Shown piece by piece: positions 23,506 through 32,149 of a stretch of 32,287 nucleotides of DNA (position 1 is the stretch's first letter; each line of letters begins with the position of its first letter). The translations under genes were made by a program, and so were the position numbers. The DNA comes from Sulfurimonas sp. (GTDB lineage: Bacteria > Campylobacterota > Campylobacteria > Campylobacterales > Sulfurimonadaceae). The DNA is taken from the NCBI GenBank assembly GCA_013791885.1, contig VMSZ01000045.1:1-32287 (forward strand), given 5' to 3'. The notes beneath the pieces were generated by a model. That model did not search any database. It was not told where the DNA came from and was given only the letters and a program-made list of their open reading frames with translations.

Positions 23506-24432
23506 TTGCAAAATATTCCACATGTTCCGGTTTTGTATCGAGAAGTAGTTGATGCTTTTAGTTCTGTAGAAACAGGAATTGTCATCGATTGTACTATGGG
23601 TTATGGCGGTCACTCTTCATTGATACTCGAATCTAATCCAAATATCAAACTGATTGCCATAGATCAGGATCAGACTGCTATCGATTTTTCAACAAAAAGA
23701 CTTCAGCCATTTCAAGATAGGGTTGAGATTAGAAAAGGCAGATTCTCATCTGTTATAAAAGAGATACTTCAAGAGTATGACAATATCAATATTAAAGGTA
23801 TTCTGGCAGATATTGGCGTTTCCTCACTTCAGCTTGACCAAAAAGAGAGAGGTTTTTCTTTTGAGAGCGATAATCTTGATATGAGAATGGATAAAGAGTC
23901 TGGGCTGAGTGCTTCTGAAGTTGTAAATGAGTACTCAAGAGATGAACTCGAAAGAGTCCTTTTTGAGTACGGCGAGCTTAGAAACTACAAAAAAATTGCT
24001 TCGGTCATTATTTCGAACCGTCCTTTTCATTCAGCAAAAGAACTGAGTGAGGCTGTAAAACCGCATATGCCTCATGGCAAAAAGATCCATCCTGCTACAC
24101 TTTTGATGCAGGCAATCCGCATAGAAGTGAATGATGAGTTAGGCGAGTTAAAATCGCTTCTTGCAAGTATTGAAAATGCAAAACTTCAAGATACAAAAGT
24201 TGCCATCATCTCTTTTCACTCCCTTGAAGACAGAATTGTCAAACAGGAGTTTAGCAGATGGGCTAAGTCCTGCATATGCCCGCCAGAAGCGATGCGTTGC
24301 GTTTGTGGAAACAATCATGCGCTTGGAAAAATAATAAGTAAGAAGCCAATTACCGCACAAGATGATGAATTAAAAGAAAACGCAAGAAGCAGAAGTGCAA
24401 AAATGAGACTGTTCCAAACGGATATAAGATGA
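23506..24432 (+). CDS. rsmH: 16S rRNA (cytosine-1402-N4)-methyltransferase RsmH
   Basis: 308 residues. The first conserved stretch H-V-P-V-L follows directly after the TTG start at 23506, which has AAGG five bases upstream. The SAM motif D-C-T-M-G-Y-G-G-H-S is at 28-37. Other RsmH (MraW) marks are L-A-D-I-G-V-S-S-L-Q-L-D, D-M-R-M-D, Q-A-I-R-I-E-V-N, I-S-F-H-S-L-E-D-R-I-V-K and the C-x-C-P/C-x-C cysteine region. It methylates N4 of C1402 in the ribosomal P site. As in mra operons elsewhere, it is followed by an ftsL-like gene with a 4-bp overlap. Confidence 0.95.
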   Translation: MQNIPHVPVLYREVVDAFSSVETGIVIDCTMGYGGHSSLILESNPNIKLIAIDQDQTAIDFSTKRLQPFQDRVEIRKGRFSSVIKEILQEYDNINIKGILADIGVSSLQLDQKERGFSFESDNLDMRMDKESGLSASEVVNEYSRDELERVLFEYGELRNYKKIASVIISNRPFHSAKELSEAVKPHMPHGKKIHPATLLMQAIRIEVNDELGELKSLLASIENAKLQDTKVAIISFHSLEDRIVKQEFSRWAKSCICPPEAMRCVCGNNHALGKIISKKPITAQDDELKENARSRSAKMRLFQTDIR

Positions 24433-24707
24433 GTGAAAAAAGTGAACTTTTAGATGAGGTAAGGGTTGTTCTTGCCCCTAAAAAATATCTTGATTTTGCC
24501 TATTTTTTAAATGTTTTTTTAGTTCTGACACTTGTTTGTATCTTTGCGTTTCCGGGTATTTACATCCATCAGCAAATCTATTTTAAAAGCAGAGATATCT
24601 CCAAACTAAAATCTGAACATGATACGCTCAAAGAGGAAAACAGACTCATTCGGGCTTCTGTTGAGTCCATAAAATTTAAAAATCAAATACTTGATACACT
24701 GTTCTAG
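24429..24707 (+). CDS. ftsL: FtsL-like bitopic division protein
   Basis: 92 residues. A short cytoplasmic N-terminus (about 1-23) leads to a single TM helix (about 24-45) and a periplasmic leucine-zipper-like coiled coil (about 55-90: L-K-S-E-H-D-T-L-K-E-E-N). Sequence alone is too short and variable to name. The topology, size and place right after rsmH (ATGA overlap) are those of FtsL, which forms the FtsQLB division complex. It could be another small coiled-coil membrane protein, but position makes FtsL the best call. Confidence 0.72.
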   Translation: MSEKSELLDEVRVVLAPKKYLDFAYFLNVFLVLTLVCIFAFPGIYIHQQIYFKSRDISKLKSEHDTLKEENRLIRASVESIKFKNQILDTLF

Positions 24708-24715
24708 GGGTAGAA

Positions 24716-27700
24716 ATGATTCGCAAATTTATTGAGTTCTCGATAGATAAACCACTTTTAAATCATATACTATTAATTTTTATATTTGTTATGTCCATCT
24801 TCGCATATATCAATATTCCAAAAGAGATATTTCCTCCTTTTGCTATGGATAAAATCTCTGTAAACGGTGGTTATGTCGGAACATCTGCAGATATTCTTGA
24901 CAAAATGGTTGTTCAAAGCATAGAAGACGATATGCAAAACATAGATGAGCTGGATATAATAAAAACCAGTATAAAAAACGGCTCTTTTTCCATCCTTGTG
25001 GATATCAAACCGGGTTCTGACAATATCGCTGTTTTAAATGATGTCAAGGACATTCTAAGCAATGTAAAAAAAGATTTGCCTGCGGATATGTCTGAGCCGA
25101 TTGCCAAAATTCATACAAATAATTTTCCTCTTGTTCTTATAGCCCTTGCCGGAGATGTTCCAAAAGAAGAGTTGCTGCGCAGAGCAGATGAACTAAAATC
25201 ACAGCTGAGCAGTTTTAAAGATTTGAGTGAAGTTGTAATTCGCGGTGATGCGGATGAAGAACTTGTAATAACTATCAATGAAAAAAAGCTTTTGGCTTAC
25301 AATCTTGAACCGTCTCTCGCAATCAATGCACTCAAAAATATAAGTTCAATTTTCCCTATTGGAACCATTAAAGAGAGAGGTTCACATCTTTATATCTCTA
25401 CGTACAATGGAGAAAAAGATAAAGAGAGTGTTGAAGATACTATTGTAAATATAGGCCAAACACGCTTACGAATCGGTGATATAGCAGATATTTCTTTTGA
25501 ATTGAGTGATGAAAGTGAACTTTCACATTACAATGGAGTGAGAAATATCTCTGTGAATGTTTCCAAGTCGAAACAGGGTAATGCGATAGCTTTGGTTAAA
25601 GATATTCGTGAAGTGCTCAAACAAAATGAAATCAAGTACCCGCATTTAAAATACAATGTTTACACAGATACTTCTGTTTGGATTAAAAATCGTCTCAATA
25701 CAGTTTTTGCAAACATAGCTTTTGGACTTATGCTTGTTTTTTTATCTATGCTTATATTTATTAACCGTGGCATTGCGTTTGTCGTTGCTATCGGTATTCC
25801 GGTGAGTTTTATGATTGGGCTTGTTTTTAGTGAACTCAGAGGAGACAGCCTTAATATGCTCTCGCTGCTTGGTGCGCTTATTGCCCTGGGTATGCTTGTG
25901 GATGAGGCTATTGTCGTCGCTGAAAATATTTATAGACACCTGGAAGAGGGAATGGAGAGACGCGAAGCCGCAATACGAGGAGCAACGGAGATGTTCCCGG
26001 CGGTTTTGACTGCAACACTGACGACAGTTTTCGCATTTTTGCCTATGCTGATGCTTACGGGGGATATGGGAACTTTTATTAAAATAATTCCTATCATGAT
26101 AACCGTGCTGCTTTTGTCTTCTCTTTTTGAGGCATTTTTCTTTTTACCCTTACATGCGCATGACTTTCTAAAAGTTTCAAAAGACAGTAATGTAGCCAAT
26201 AAAATATGGGATAAACTCTATTTTTGGTATGACAACATCCTCCATTTTGTTTTCAGAACAAAAATTATTTCACTCATTCTTATGGTTGTGACTATTTTGG
26301 CGCTCACTTTTGTATTTGTTAAAAACTCAAAATTTCAGCTTTTTCCAGATTTTGATACAACCCAAATATATGTCTCCGGAAAAGTAAATATTAACAATGA
26401 ACTTGAAGATACGGAAGAGATAGTTACAAAAATAGAAAAAATACTTTTAGAAAAAATCTCTCAAGAAGATATCTCATCCGTTACTTCTGTTATAGGTTTT
26501 AGAATGGATGCTAAAAATATTGCGGAGACGGGAGATCATCTTTTTCATATTTTCATAGATTTGTATGAAAGAGCACCATCAAATGTTTTTGATACTTATA
26601 TAAGTCCATATCTCTCTCTTGAGTACAACGCAGATGCTTTAAAAAGAGAGCGTGATGCTAAAGACATTAGTAAAGATGTTGAGCAGCTTATGGAGCCGCT
26701 TAGAAAGCTTCAAACAAAAGATGGCCCGATGTTTGAAGAGCTTGTTGTTAAAGTTCCGGGAGCCGGCGTTATAGCTCATGATATAGAAGTAAGTCTAAGT
26801 GGAAAAAATGAAGATGAAATACTTGAAGGTATCAAGTATTTAAAAGATGCTTTGACATCGATTGTCGGAGTTTATAATGCAGCAGATGATGCAGATATAG
26901 GAGAAAAAGAACTTAAACTCCGAGTCAACGCATATGGGCAAGAACTTGGGTTTAATGAAGAGATAATCTCAGCGGGACTAAGATCTTACTACCTCAAGGG
27001 CGAATATGGAAAAATGTTCAACGATAATGGACTTGTCCGTATTAAAATAGAGAGTAAAGCGAATGAGAATATAGAATCCATACAAACTATGGAACTGCAA
27101 GTCCCTTCGTCGGACAGATATGTTGCATTAAAAGATATTTGTGACTTTGTAATGGTTCAAGGCTTTGTTGCACTTAATAAGGAAGATGGCGTTCGAATAC
27201 GCAGCGTTTTTGCCAGTATAGATAAAAAGATTATTACTTCTTCTGAAGTTATGAAACAGATGCAGCCATCTTTTGACAAACTTACCTCTGATGGGTATAA
27301 AGTTGAGGTTAAAGGTGAAGAGCAAGAGAACAATAAAAACAAAAAAGAGATGATGCAAGCCGGAGTTATTGCTCTGTTTTTAATCTTTATAACACTGGTA
27401 TGGCTTTTTGATTCCGCAGTTAAATCACTCATTGTAATAAGTACTATTCCTCTTGTGCTGCTTGGTGTTTTGGCTGGGCATATGCTCATGGGTATTAATC
27501 TGACAATGCCTGGTATGATAGGAGTTGTAGGACTTGCAGGTGTTGTTGTGAATGATGGGCTTATTATGGTGAGTTTCATTAAGAATGCTAAAGACAGTGA
27601 AACACTGATGAAACAGGCAAAAACAAGGCTCAGACCTATTTTACTAACCTCACTTACAACAGTACTTGGTCTCTCAACACTTATCTTTTTTGCTTCAGGA

Positions 27701-27838
27701 CAGGCGATGATACTTCAACCAATGGCCATCTCTTTAGGTTTTGGTATAGCATGGGCAACGGTTTTAAATCTTGTTTATGTACCACTTCTGTATGCAGTTA
27801 TCTATAAAATAAATCCACCAAAAAGAGTAAAAATATGA
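24716..27838 (+). CDS. RND-family efflux permease (HAE-1/AcrB-like)
   Basis: 1040 residues, the standard length. TM1 is about 12-30, with large periplasmic domains after TM1 and TM7 and clusters of TM helices at about 330-485 and 900-1030. TM4 has the conserved proton-relay Asp in G-M-L-V-D-E-A-I-V-V. TM10 has G-V-V-V-N-D-G-L-I-M in place of the AcrB Lys-containing motif, a pattern known from several proteobacterial RND subgroups. It exports small molecules driven by the proton gradient; the substrate is unknown. No periplasmic adaptor or outer-membrane channel gene is adjacent, which is odd for a tripartite pump. It follows ftsL by 8 bp (AGGGG before the ATG) and overlaps the hemoglobin gene by 4 bp. 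Confidence 0.9.
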   Translation: MIRKFIEFSIDKPLLNHILLIFIFVMSIFAYINIPKEIFPPFAMDKISVNGGYVGTSADILDKMVVQSIEDDMQNIDELDIIKTSIKNGSFSILVDIKPGSDNIAVLNDVKDILSNVKKDLPADMSEPIAKIHTNNFPLVLIALAGDVPKEELLRRADELKSQLSSFKDLSEVVIRGDADEELVITINEKKLLAYNLEPSLAINALKNISSIFPIGTIKERGSHLYISTYNGEKDKESVEDTIVNIGQTRLRIGDIADISFELSDESELSHYNGVRNISVNVSKSKQGNAIALVKDIREVLKQNEIKYPHLKYNVYTDTSVWIKNRLNTVFANIAFGLMLVFLSMLIFINRGIAFVVAIGIPVSFMIGLVFSELRGDSLNMLSLLGALIALGMLVDEAIVVAENIYRHLEEGMERREAAIRGATEMFPAVLTATLTTVFAFLPMLMLTGDMGTFIKIIPIMITVLLLSSLFEAFFFLPLHAHDFLKVSKDSNVANKIWDKLYFWYDNILHFVFRTKIISLILMVVTILALTFVFVKNSKFQLFPDFDTTQIYVSGKVNINNELEDTEEIVTKIEKILLEKISQEDISSVTSVIGFRMDAKNIAETGDHLFHIFIDLYERAPSNVFDTYISPYLSLEYNADALKRERDAKDISKDVEQLMEPLRKLQTKDGPMFEELVVKVPGAGVIAHDIEVSLSGKNEDEILEGIKYLKDALTSIVGVYNAADDADIGEKELKLRVNAYGQELGFNEEIISAGLRSYYLKGEYGKMFNDNGLVRIKIESKANENIESIQTMELQVPSSDRYVALKDICDFVMVQGFVALNKEDGVRIRSVFASIDKKIITSSEVMKQMQPSFDKLTSDGYKVEVKGEEQENNKNKKEMMQAGVIALFLIFITLVWLFDSAVKSLIVISTIPLVLLGVLAGHMLMGINLTMPGMIGVVGLAGVVVNDGLIMVSFIKNAKDSETLMKQAKTRLRPILLTSLTTVLGLSTLIFFASGQAMILQPMAISLGFGIAWATVLNLVYVPLLYAVIYKINPPKRVKI

Positions 27839-28272
27839 ATTTAAATATTACAAAAGCACCTTTTGGAGTCAGACCTCCGGTTACAAAACCAATTCCTGAA
27901 TTTCTTATAGAGGTTGGCGAGCAGGGCATTCGTGACTTGATTAGTAACCATTATGACCTCATACGAGAGAGTAGTATTGCCCATCTTTTTCCACTAAACG
28001 CAGAAGATTTTGAAAAAGCAAAACAGCATTCAAGTGATTTTTTCATTCAAATTTGTGGAGGAAGAGCCTATTTTAATGAAAATCGCGGAGCACCGCAGAT
28101 GATAGGCAGACATGCTCCATTTCGTATCGACTCAAACGCAAGGCAAGTGTGGCTAGAACTCTATAAACCATTGCTCTTAGAATTGCAGGCAAAGGGTGTA
28201 ACAGAGACTTCTTTGAACTCTTTTTGGGCTTATTTAGATATATTTTCTTTATGGATGATAAATACAAAATAA
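27835..28272 (+). CDS. Truncated hemoglobin (group II-like)
   Basis: 145 residues with the 2-over-2 globin pattern. Tyr40 is a candidate B10 residue. The proximal His is His93 in G-R-H-A-P-F-R-I, followed by A-R-Q-V-W106-L, where Trp at G8 is the mark of group II/III truncated globins. The R-H-A-P-F form is closest to group II, whereas the characterised C. jejuni Ctb is group III. Such proteins bind O2 or NO and often serve in NO or oxygen handling. The ATG overlaps the RND permease stop (ATGA), so the two are probably co-translated. A link between the pump and nitrosative stress is inference only. Confidence 0.85.
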   Translation: MNLNITKAPFGVRPPVTKPIPEFLIEVGEQGIRDLISNHYDLIRESSIAHLFPLNAEDFEKAKQHSSDFFIQICGGRAYFNENRGAPQMIGRHAPFRIDSNARQVWLELYKPLLLELQAKGVTETSLNSFWAYLDIFSLWMINTK

Positions 28273-28309
28273 AACGTGATAAATCAGAAAAGTATAAGCA
28301 TAACTTGAT

Positions 28310-28315
28310 TATAAT
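28310..28315 (+). promoter_or_regulatory. -10 box of the CAT-anticodon tRNA gene
   Basis: TATAAT followed by ttcgccc, 37 bp before the tRNA. The -10/discriminator segment closely matches that of the tRNA array promoter at 996. No -35 match is visible. Confidence 0.6.
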
Positions 28316-28352
28316 TTCGCCCTACAAAGCGTTAGCTTCTTTAGAAAAAGTG

Positions 28353-28428
28353 GGTCTTTAGCTCAGTTGGTTAGAGCCCTCCGCTCATAACGGAGTGGTC
28401 GAGTGTTCGAGTCACTCAGGACCCACCA
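28353..28428 (+). tRNA. tRNA with CAT anticodon (Met elongator or Ile2)
   Basis: Acceptor gggtctt pairs with aggaccc. The anticodon stem ctccg/cggag carries loop C-T-CAT-A-A, and CCA is encoded. Base 1 pairs with 72 (G-C), which excludes initiator tRNA. Elongator Met and lysidine-modified Ile2 cannot be told apart with certainty by eye. Confidence 0.9.
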
Positions 28429-28455
28429 CTTACAAACTCCCTACAAAACGTACTT

Positions 28456-28648
28456 TCAAAGAATTTTAGAAATCAATTTATCGCTTAAGTTTTCACTGGG
28501 TAACCACTTAGGTAACCACTTTATATATCCTCATTACATATTTCGCCAATTCAAAAGCTCTAATTCAACGCTAGTATCTCTGGCAATATTAACTAAAACA
28601 ACAACACTTCTTCACGAAAAATATAGTTCTCGCCTTGATTCCCACTTT
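28456..28648 (-). pseudogene. Possible decayed tyrosine-recombinase tail
   Basis: One minus-strand frame (28648-28616) reads K-V-G-I-K-A-R-T-I-F, resembling the K-x-G-I-K-A-R-T region before the catalytic R-H in phage-type integrases. A second frame (28611-28456) carries two stops and ends L-S-D-K-L-I-S-K-I-L-stop. Integrases commonly sit beside tRNA 3' ends, as here. The match is short and shifted in frame, so this is a weak call. Confidence 0.25.
28499..28522. repeat. 12-bp tandem repeat
   Basis: ggtaaccactta (28499) is followed directly by ggtaaccacttt (28511), 11 of 12 identical. Confidence 0.75.
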
Positions 28649-28649
28649 T

Positions 28650-28690
28650 TTTTAGAATTGGCGAACTAAATCTGCTCGCCAATTCTAAAA
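28650..28690. repeat. 15-bp perfect palindrome with 11-nt loop
   Basis: ttttagaattggcga (28650-28664) pairs with tcgccaattctaaaa (28676-28690). On both strands the stem starts with T and ends with A, so it lacks the trailing T-run of an intrinsic terminator in either direction. A near-identical half-site tcgccaattcaaaa lies at 28543-28556. Confidence 0.7.
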
Positions 28691-28741
28691 TGTTTATCTT
28701 TTTTGTGATTTCGGTGGAGTTGACATAGATAAAAGTAAACT

Positions 28742-31078
28742 CTAAATTGATTCAAGTGGCATACTAAAAAAATATCCTTGAGAATAGTCAACGCCCAATT
28801 CTTTCACTTTTTGAAAAATAGCTTCGCTTTCTACAAATTCTGCTATGGTTTTCGCACCAAGCTGATTTGCCAAAGATACAATCGTCTTTACCATTAATTC
28901 TGAATTTTTATCTTCTAAAATATATTTTATAATAGAACCGTCTATTTTAATGATGTCGGCATTCATCTTAACCAAGTAGTTAAAATTGGAATAACCGGTT
29001 CCAAAATCATCAATCGAAATTTTAGAACCACATTCCTTTAAACGTGTTATAGCATCTAGCAGGTCTTTACTTTCTAACTCTTCAGACTCAACAATCTCAA
29101 AAACTATTCTTTTTGCAACTTTAGACGCTATCAATGTTTCATATATATAATCCATCAATTTGATGTTTTTGAAATCTGTCACGGTAAGATTTATAGAAAA
29201 ACTCTTCTCAACCTCTGCTGCAAGCTTCATAGTCTGATCAAATACCGTTCTTGTAAGTTTTTCATAGAGCTTTGTTTTTTTAGCCACATCTAAAAAGAAA
29301 AATGGCGAGATTGGTTTGCCACCTTCATCCATCATACGAACAAGCGCTTCATATTTTTCTATTTTGCCATCTTTATTGTTGACTATAGGCTGATAAAACG
29401 CTTTAATTCTATCTTCTTCTATAGCATGATGCAGTTTTTTAATCCAGTTGAGATTGTTCTGCTGAACAGCCTTTATATCTGGAAGATCATCGTAACTACA
29501 TATATCTTTATTCATTACTCTAGCCTGCTGCAGAGCAATATCAGCATTTACAAGATGATTTTTCTCACCAGAGTATGCACCTGTTGAGAAATGAAGATAA
29601 ATTTCATTCTCATCGATAATAAAACTATTTTTTCTAAGATATTCCAGTAAATCATTTAGAAATCTCTTTTCGCCTTGCTCTATAGTATTTTTACTAAGTA
29701 AGGCGAATTCATCAATCGGGAGTTTATAAAGTGAATGTGTTTTTTTAGTATACTCTTTCATTTTTTCAGCAACCGCAATCAATACTTTATCTCCGATTTC
29801 ATATCCGTAGAAGTTGTTAATCTCATTGAATGAATCTATATTGATTATCGCTAAACATGCCGAGTTAGCTGCTTCAAGATCGTTTATCAGTTTTTGCCTA
29901 TTAGGCAAGTTTGTGAGTGTATCTGTGTATTGCTTATGTATAATGATATTTTGCTCGACAACTTTTGTAATATCTTTATTGATAGACATAAACTCCTTAA
30001 TATTACCTCCAGCATCCAAAATCGGAATGACAGTTGTATCTACAAGATAATCTTCCCCGCTCTTTTTACGATTTTTCATCGTGCCGTGCCACATTTTTTT
30101 GTTTTTAATGACAGATAAGATTTCGTTGAAAGTTTCCTGCGGTGTTTCATGGTGTCTTATTATATTATACGTTGCACCAATCAGTTCTTCTCGCATATAT
30201 CCGGACGCTTCACAGAACATGTCATTAACATAGATTATTTTCCCATTTGTATCCGTCTTTGAAACTATATTCGTACTGTCAATAGCCTCTTTATATTGAT
30301 TCAGTAAAGTTTGTTGTTCTTGAATATCATGTACATATCCGCTGTTATGAAGATTCAGATAAAAGCGGCTAAAAAATTCTTGAGACTTATACGGTTTATG
30401 GAGATAGTCATTTGCACCGGCTTCGAGACAGTTTATAATTTTATTGCTGTCATCGTGAGTTGAAAGGACAATAATCGGAAGTTCAACAGATTTATATTTT
30501 TTACGTATATTGTGAATAAGTTCCAAACCATCCATCACGTCCATCTCGTAATCTGTAAGAAGCATTGAAATATCTGGAAACTGTTCCATCTTGACCAATG
30601 CATCTTTACCGTTTACAGCTTCAACAACAACAAACCCATGGCTACGCAAAAGACTATCCAAATGCATTCTATACGTCTTAGAGTCATCTACAATCAAAAT
30701 TCTTTTGGAACGGTTTAAACGTAACTGTTTGACAAAATCAACTACTTTTATTAAATCATCTTTACTCTCTTTTTGCATACAATCAACAATATTTTTTGAT
30801 ATCATCTGCTTACGAAGAACTTCATTCTTTGAATCAGTTAATACTAAAGTTGGAATATTACACTTTAGAGTATAGTCAACAAAAGTTCCATCTTCTGTAT
30901 CTGAGAGATTAATATTGATAATAGCAGTATGGACAACATTTTCATTCTCAATTAACTCTCTTGCTTTTTTTACGTCGCTTGCTATGAGAATATTAAATTC
31001 TTCTGGATTAATAAATTTAGTAAAATATGCTTGAACTACCTTGCTGTCATCTAAAACCAGTATTGTATCTTTAATCAT
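28742..31078 (-). CDS. REC-REC-PAS-GGDEF-EAL signalling protein
   Basis: 778 residues. REC1 (about 5-120) has D10-D11 but Asn55 where the phospho-Asp should be, so it is probably not phosphorylated. REC2 (about 124-245) is intact, with phospho-Asp in L-L-T-D-Y-E-M and H-K-P-Y. A PAS domain follows (about 265-375). The GGDEF domain (about 385-530) has P-I-D-E-F in place of G-G-D-E-F and is expected to be inactive as a cyclase. The EAL domain (about 550-775) keeps E577-A-L, N-L-T, E-I-V-E, D-D-F-G-T-G-Y-S, K-I-D-G and Q-G-Y-F, so c-di-GMP hydrolysis is likely. It lies 9 bp after cheB, which places it under the same chemosensory operon; a CheA-type kinase may phosphorylate REC2. Confidence 0.9.
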   Translation of the reverse strand: MIKDTILVLDDSKVVQAYFTKFINPEEFNILIASDVKKARELIENENVVHTAIININLSDTEDGTFVDYTLKCNIPTLVLTDSKNEVLRKQMISKNIVDCMQKESKDDLIKVVDFVKQLRLNRSKRILIVDDSKTYRMHLDSLLRSHGFVVVEAVNGKDALVKMEQFPDISMLLTDYEMDVMDGLELIHNIRKKYKSVELPIIVLSTHDDSNKIINCLEAGANDYLHKPYKSQEFFSRFYLNLHNSGYVHDIQEQQTLLNQYKEAIDSTNIVSKTDTNGKIIYVNDMFCEASGYMREELIGATYNIIRHHETPQETFNEILSVIKNKKMWHGTMKNRKKSGEDYLVDTTVIPILDAGGNIKEFMSINKDITKVVEQNIIIHKQYTDTLTNLPNRQKLINDLEAANSACLAIINIDSFNEINNFYGYEIGDKVLIAVAEKMKEYTKKTHSLYKLPIDEFALLSKNTIEQGEKRFLNDLLEYLRKNSFIIDENEIYLHFSTGAYSGEKNHLVNADIALQQARVMNKDICSYDDLPDIKAVQQNNLNWIKKLHHAIEEDRIKAFYQPIVNNKDGKIEKYEALVRMMDEGGKPISPFFFLDVAKKTKLYEKLTRTVFDQTMKLAAEVEKSFSINLTVTDFKNIKLMDYIYETLIASKVAKRIVFEIVESEELESKDLLDAITRLKECGSKISIDDFGTGYSNFNYLVKMNADIIKIDGSIIKYILEDKNSELMVKTIVSLANQLGAKTIAEFVESEAIFQKVKELGVDYSQGYFFSMPLESI

Positions 31079-31087
31079 GTTGGCACT

Positions 31088-32149
31088 TTATTTTAATATT
31101 GCAATTTTCTTTAATATTTGTGGAAAATCTAACTGTTCCATAACTCCACCTCTTTCATATGCTTCTTTTGGCATACCATAAACAACTGCTGTCCTTTCAC
31201 TTTCACCTAAAGTATAGGCTCCAGCTTTTCTAAGCTTAACCATGCCATCAGCACCATCATCTCCAATACCGGTTAAAAGAACGCCTATAATATTAGATGG
31301 GTTAAATATTTCCAAAGCACTATAGAACATTTCATCCACGCTAGGCTGAAAAAAATGTTCACCCTTGACTTTATCTTCTCTAATCACAACTTTGCCTGAT
31401 ACCTTTTTAGAAAAATTCATGTGAACTCCACCGCGAGCCACATAAATATTACCAGGCAACAACTCCATATTTTGTGCACTTTCATGTACATTAAGCGCGC
31501 TTGCGCGGTTAAGTCTCATAGCAAAAGCACTTGTAAATTGTGCCGGCATATGCTGCACAACGCAGACAGGATACTTATAATTTGATGGCAAAGAAGCACA
31601 AATCTGTTCTATTAAACCAGGACCACCCGTTGAAGCGCCTATAAGGACAACTTTGGTTATATCTTTACTGTCTAATGTTGGAGTATCTTTTTCAAAAGTT
31701 ACAGTTCTTTTTCTTTCTCTTAGAAGTGGTCTTGAAGATTGCCTTTTTAGTCTTCTTGGTGAAATACAACTAAGAGATTTTACTTTTTCTAATATATCTT
31801 CACGGTTCTCATCCCTACCAATATTCATAGTGCCAGGTTTAGATATATAATCAAGAGCACCAAGATCAAGAGCATCCATAGTAATACTCGCATCTTCTAC
31901 AGTCAATGAACTGACCATCAAGATAGGTGTTGGTTGTTGTTCCATGATTTGCTTTACAGCTTCAAGCCCATCCATAACAGGCATATTTATATCCATTGTG
32001 ATTACATCATATTGAATTGCAGTAGCTTTATCAACGGCCTCTTGTCCATTTTTTGCAAAATCAATATCAAAACCCAATGTAGCTATAATCTCACTCAATT
32101 GTTTTCTAACTAAGGCAGAATCATCAACTAAAAGAACTCTCTTACTCAT
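31088..32149 (-). CDS. cheB: Chemotaxis methylesterase/glutamine deamidase CheB
   Basis: 353 residues. The receiver (about 1-120) has D9-D10 and phospho-Asp53. A linker (about 125-160) leads to the CheB methylesterase domain, with catalytic Ser173 in G-A-S-T-G-G, His200 in V-Q-H-M-P and Asp298 in G-D-D-G-A-D-G. It removes methyl groups from chemoreceptors and deamidates glutamines, with activity raised by phosphorylation from CheA. The full-length form with receiver is notable because C. jejuni CheB lacks it. The ATG shares one base with the stop of the cheW-like gene, and the EAL protein follows. Confidence 0.94.
   Translation of the reverse strand: MSKRVLLVDDSALVRKQLSEIIATLGFDIDFAKNGQEAVDKATAIQYDVITMDINMPVMDGLEAVKQIMEQQPTPILMVSSLTVEDASITMDALDLGALDYISKPGTMNIGRDENREDILEKVKSLSCISPRRLKRQSSRPLLRERKRTVTFEKDTPTLDSKDITKVVLIGASTGGPGLIEQICASLPSNYKYPVCVVQHMPAQFTSAFAMRLNRASALNVHESAQNMELLPGNIYVARGGVHMNFSKKVSGKVVIREDKVKGEHFFQPSVDEMFYSALEIFNPSNIIGVLLTGIGDDGADGMVKLRKAGAYTLGESERTAVVYGMPKEAYERGGVMEQLDFPQILKKIAILK

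Larger units (their letters stand above)
28429..28741. other. Non-coding, repeat-rich gap (313 bp)
   Basis: No convincing gene is present. The stretch holds a 12-bp tandem repeat (28499-28522), a 15-bp perfect palindrome (28650-28690) and a third copy of the palindrome half-site at 28543. Minus-strand fragments are reminiscent of an integrase end. The 88-residue plus-strand frame over 28403-28669 starts inside the tRNA and is rejected. Confidence 0.6.

Noticed and set aside
23411-23521. N-terminal 37-residue extension of the SPOR-REC protein
   Set aside because: It would cross the gene's own -10 box and overlap the start of rsmH, while the ATG at 23410 gives a normal signal peptide with a ribosome site.
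28403-28669. 88-residue plus-strand frame after the CAT tRNA
   Set aside because: It starts inside the tRNA gene, has no ribosome site, and runs through tandem and inverted repeats; no family pattern is seen.
28650-28690. 15-bp palindrome as an intrinsic terminator of the EAL gene or the tRNA
   Set aside because: The arms begin with T and end with A on both strands, so no T-run follows the stem in either direction.
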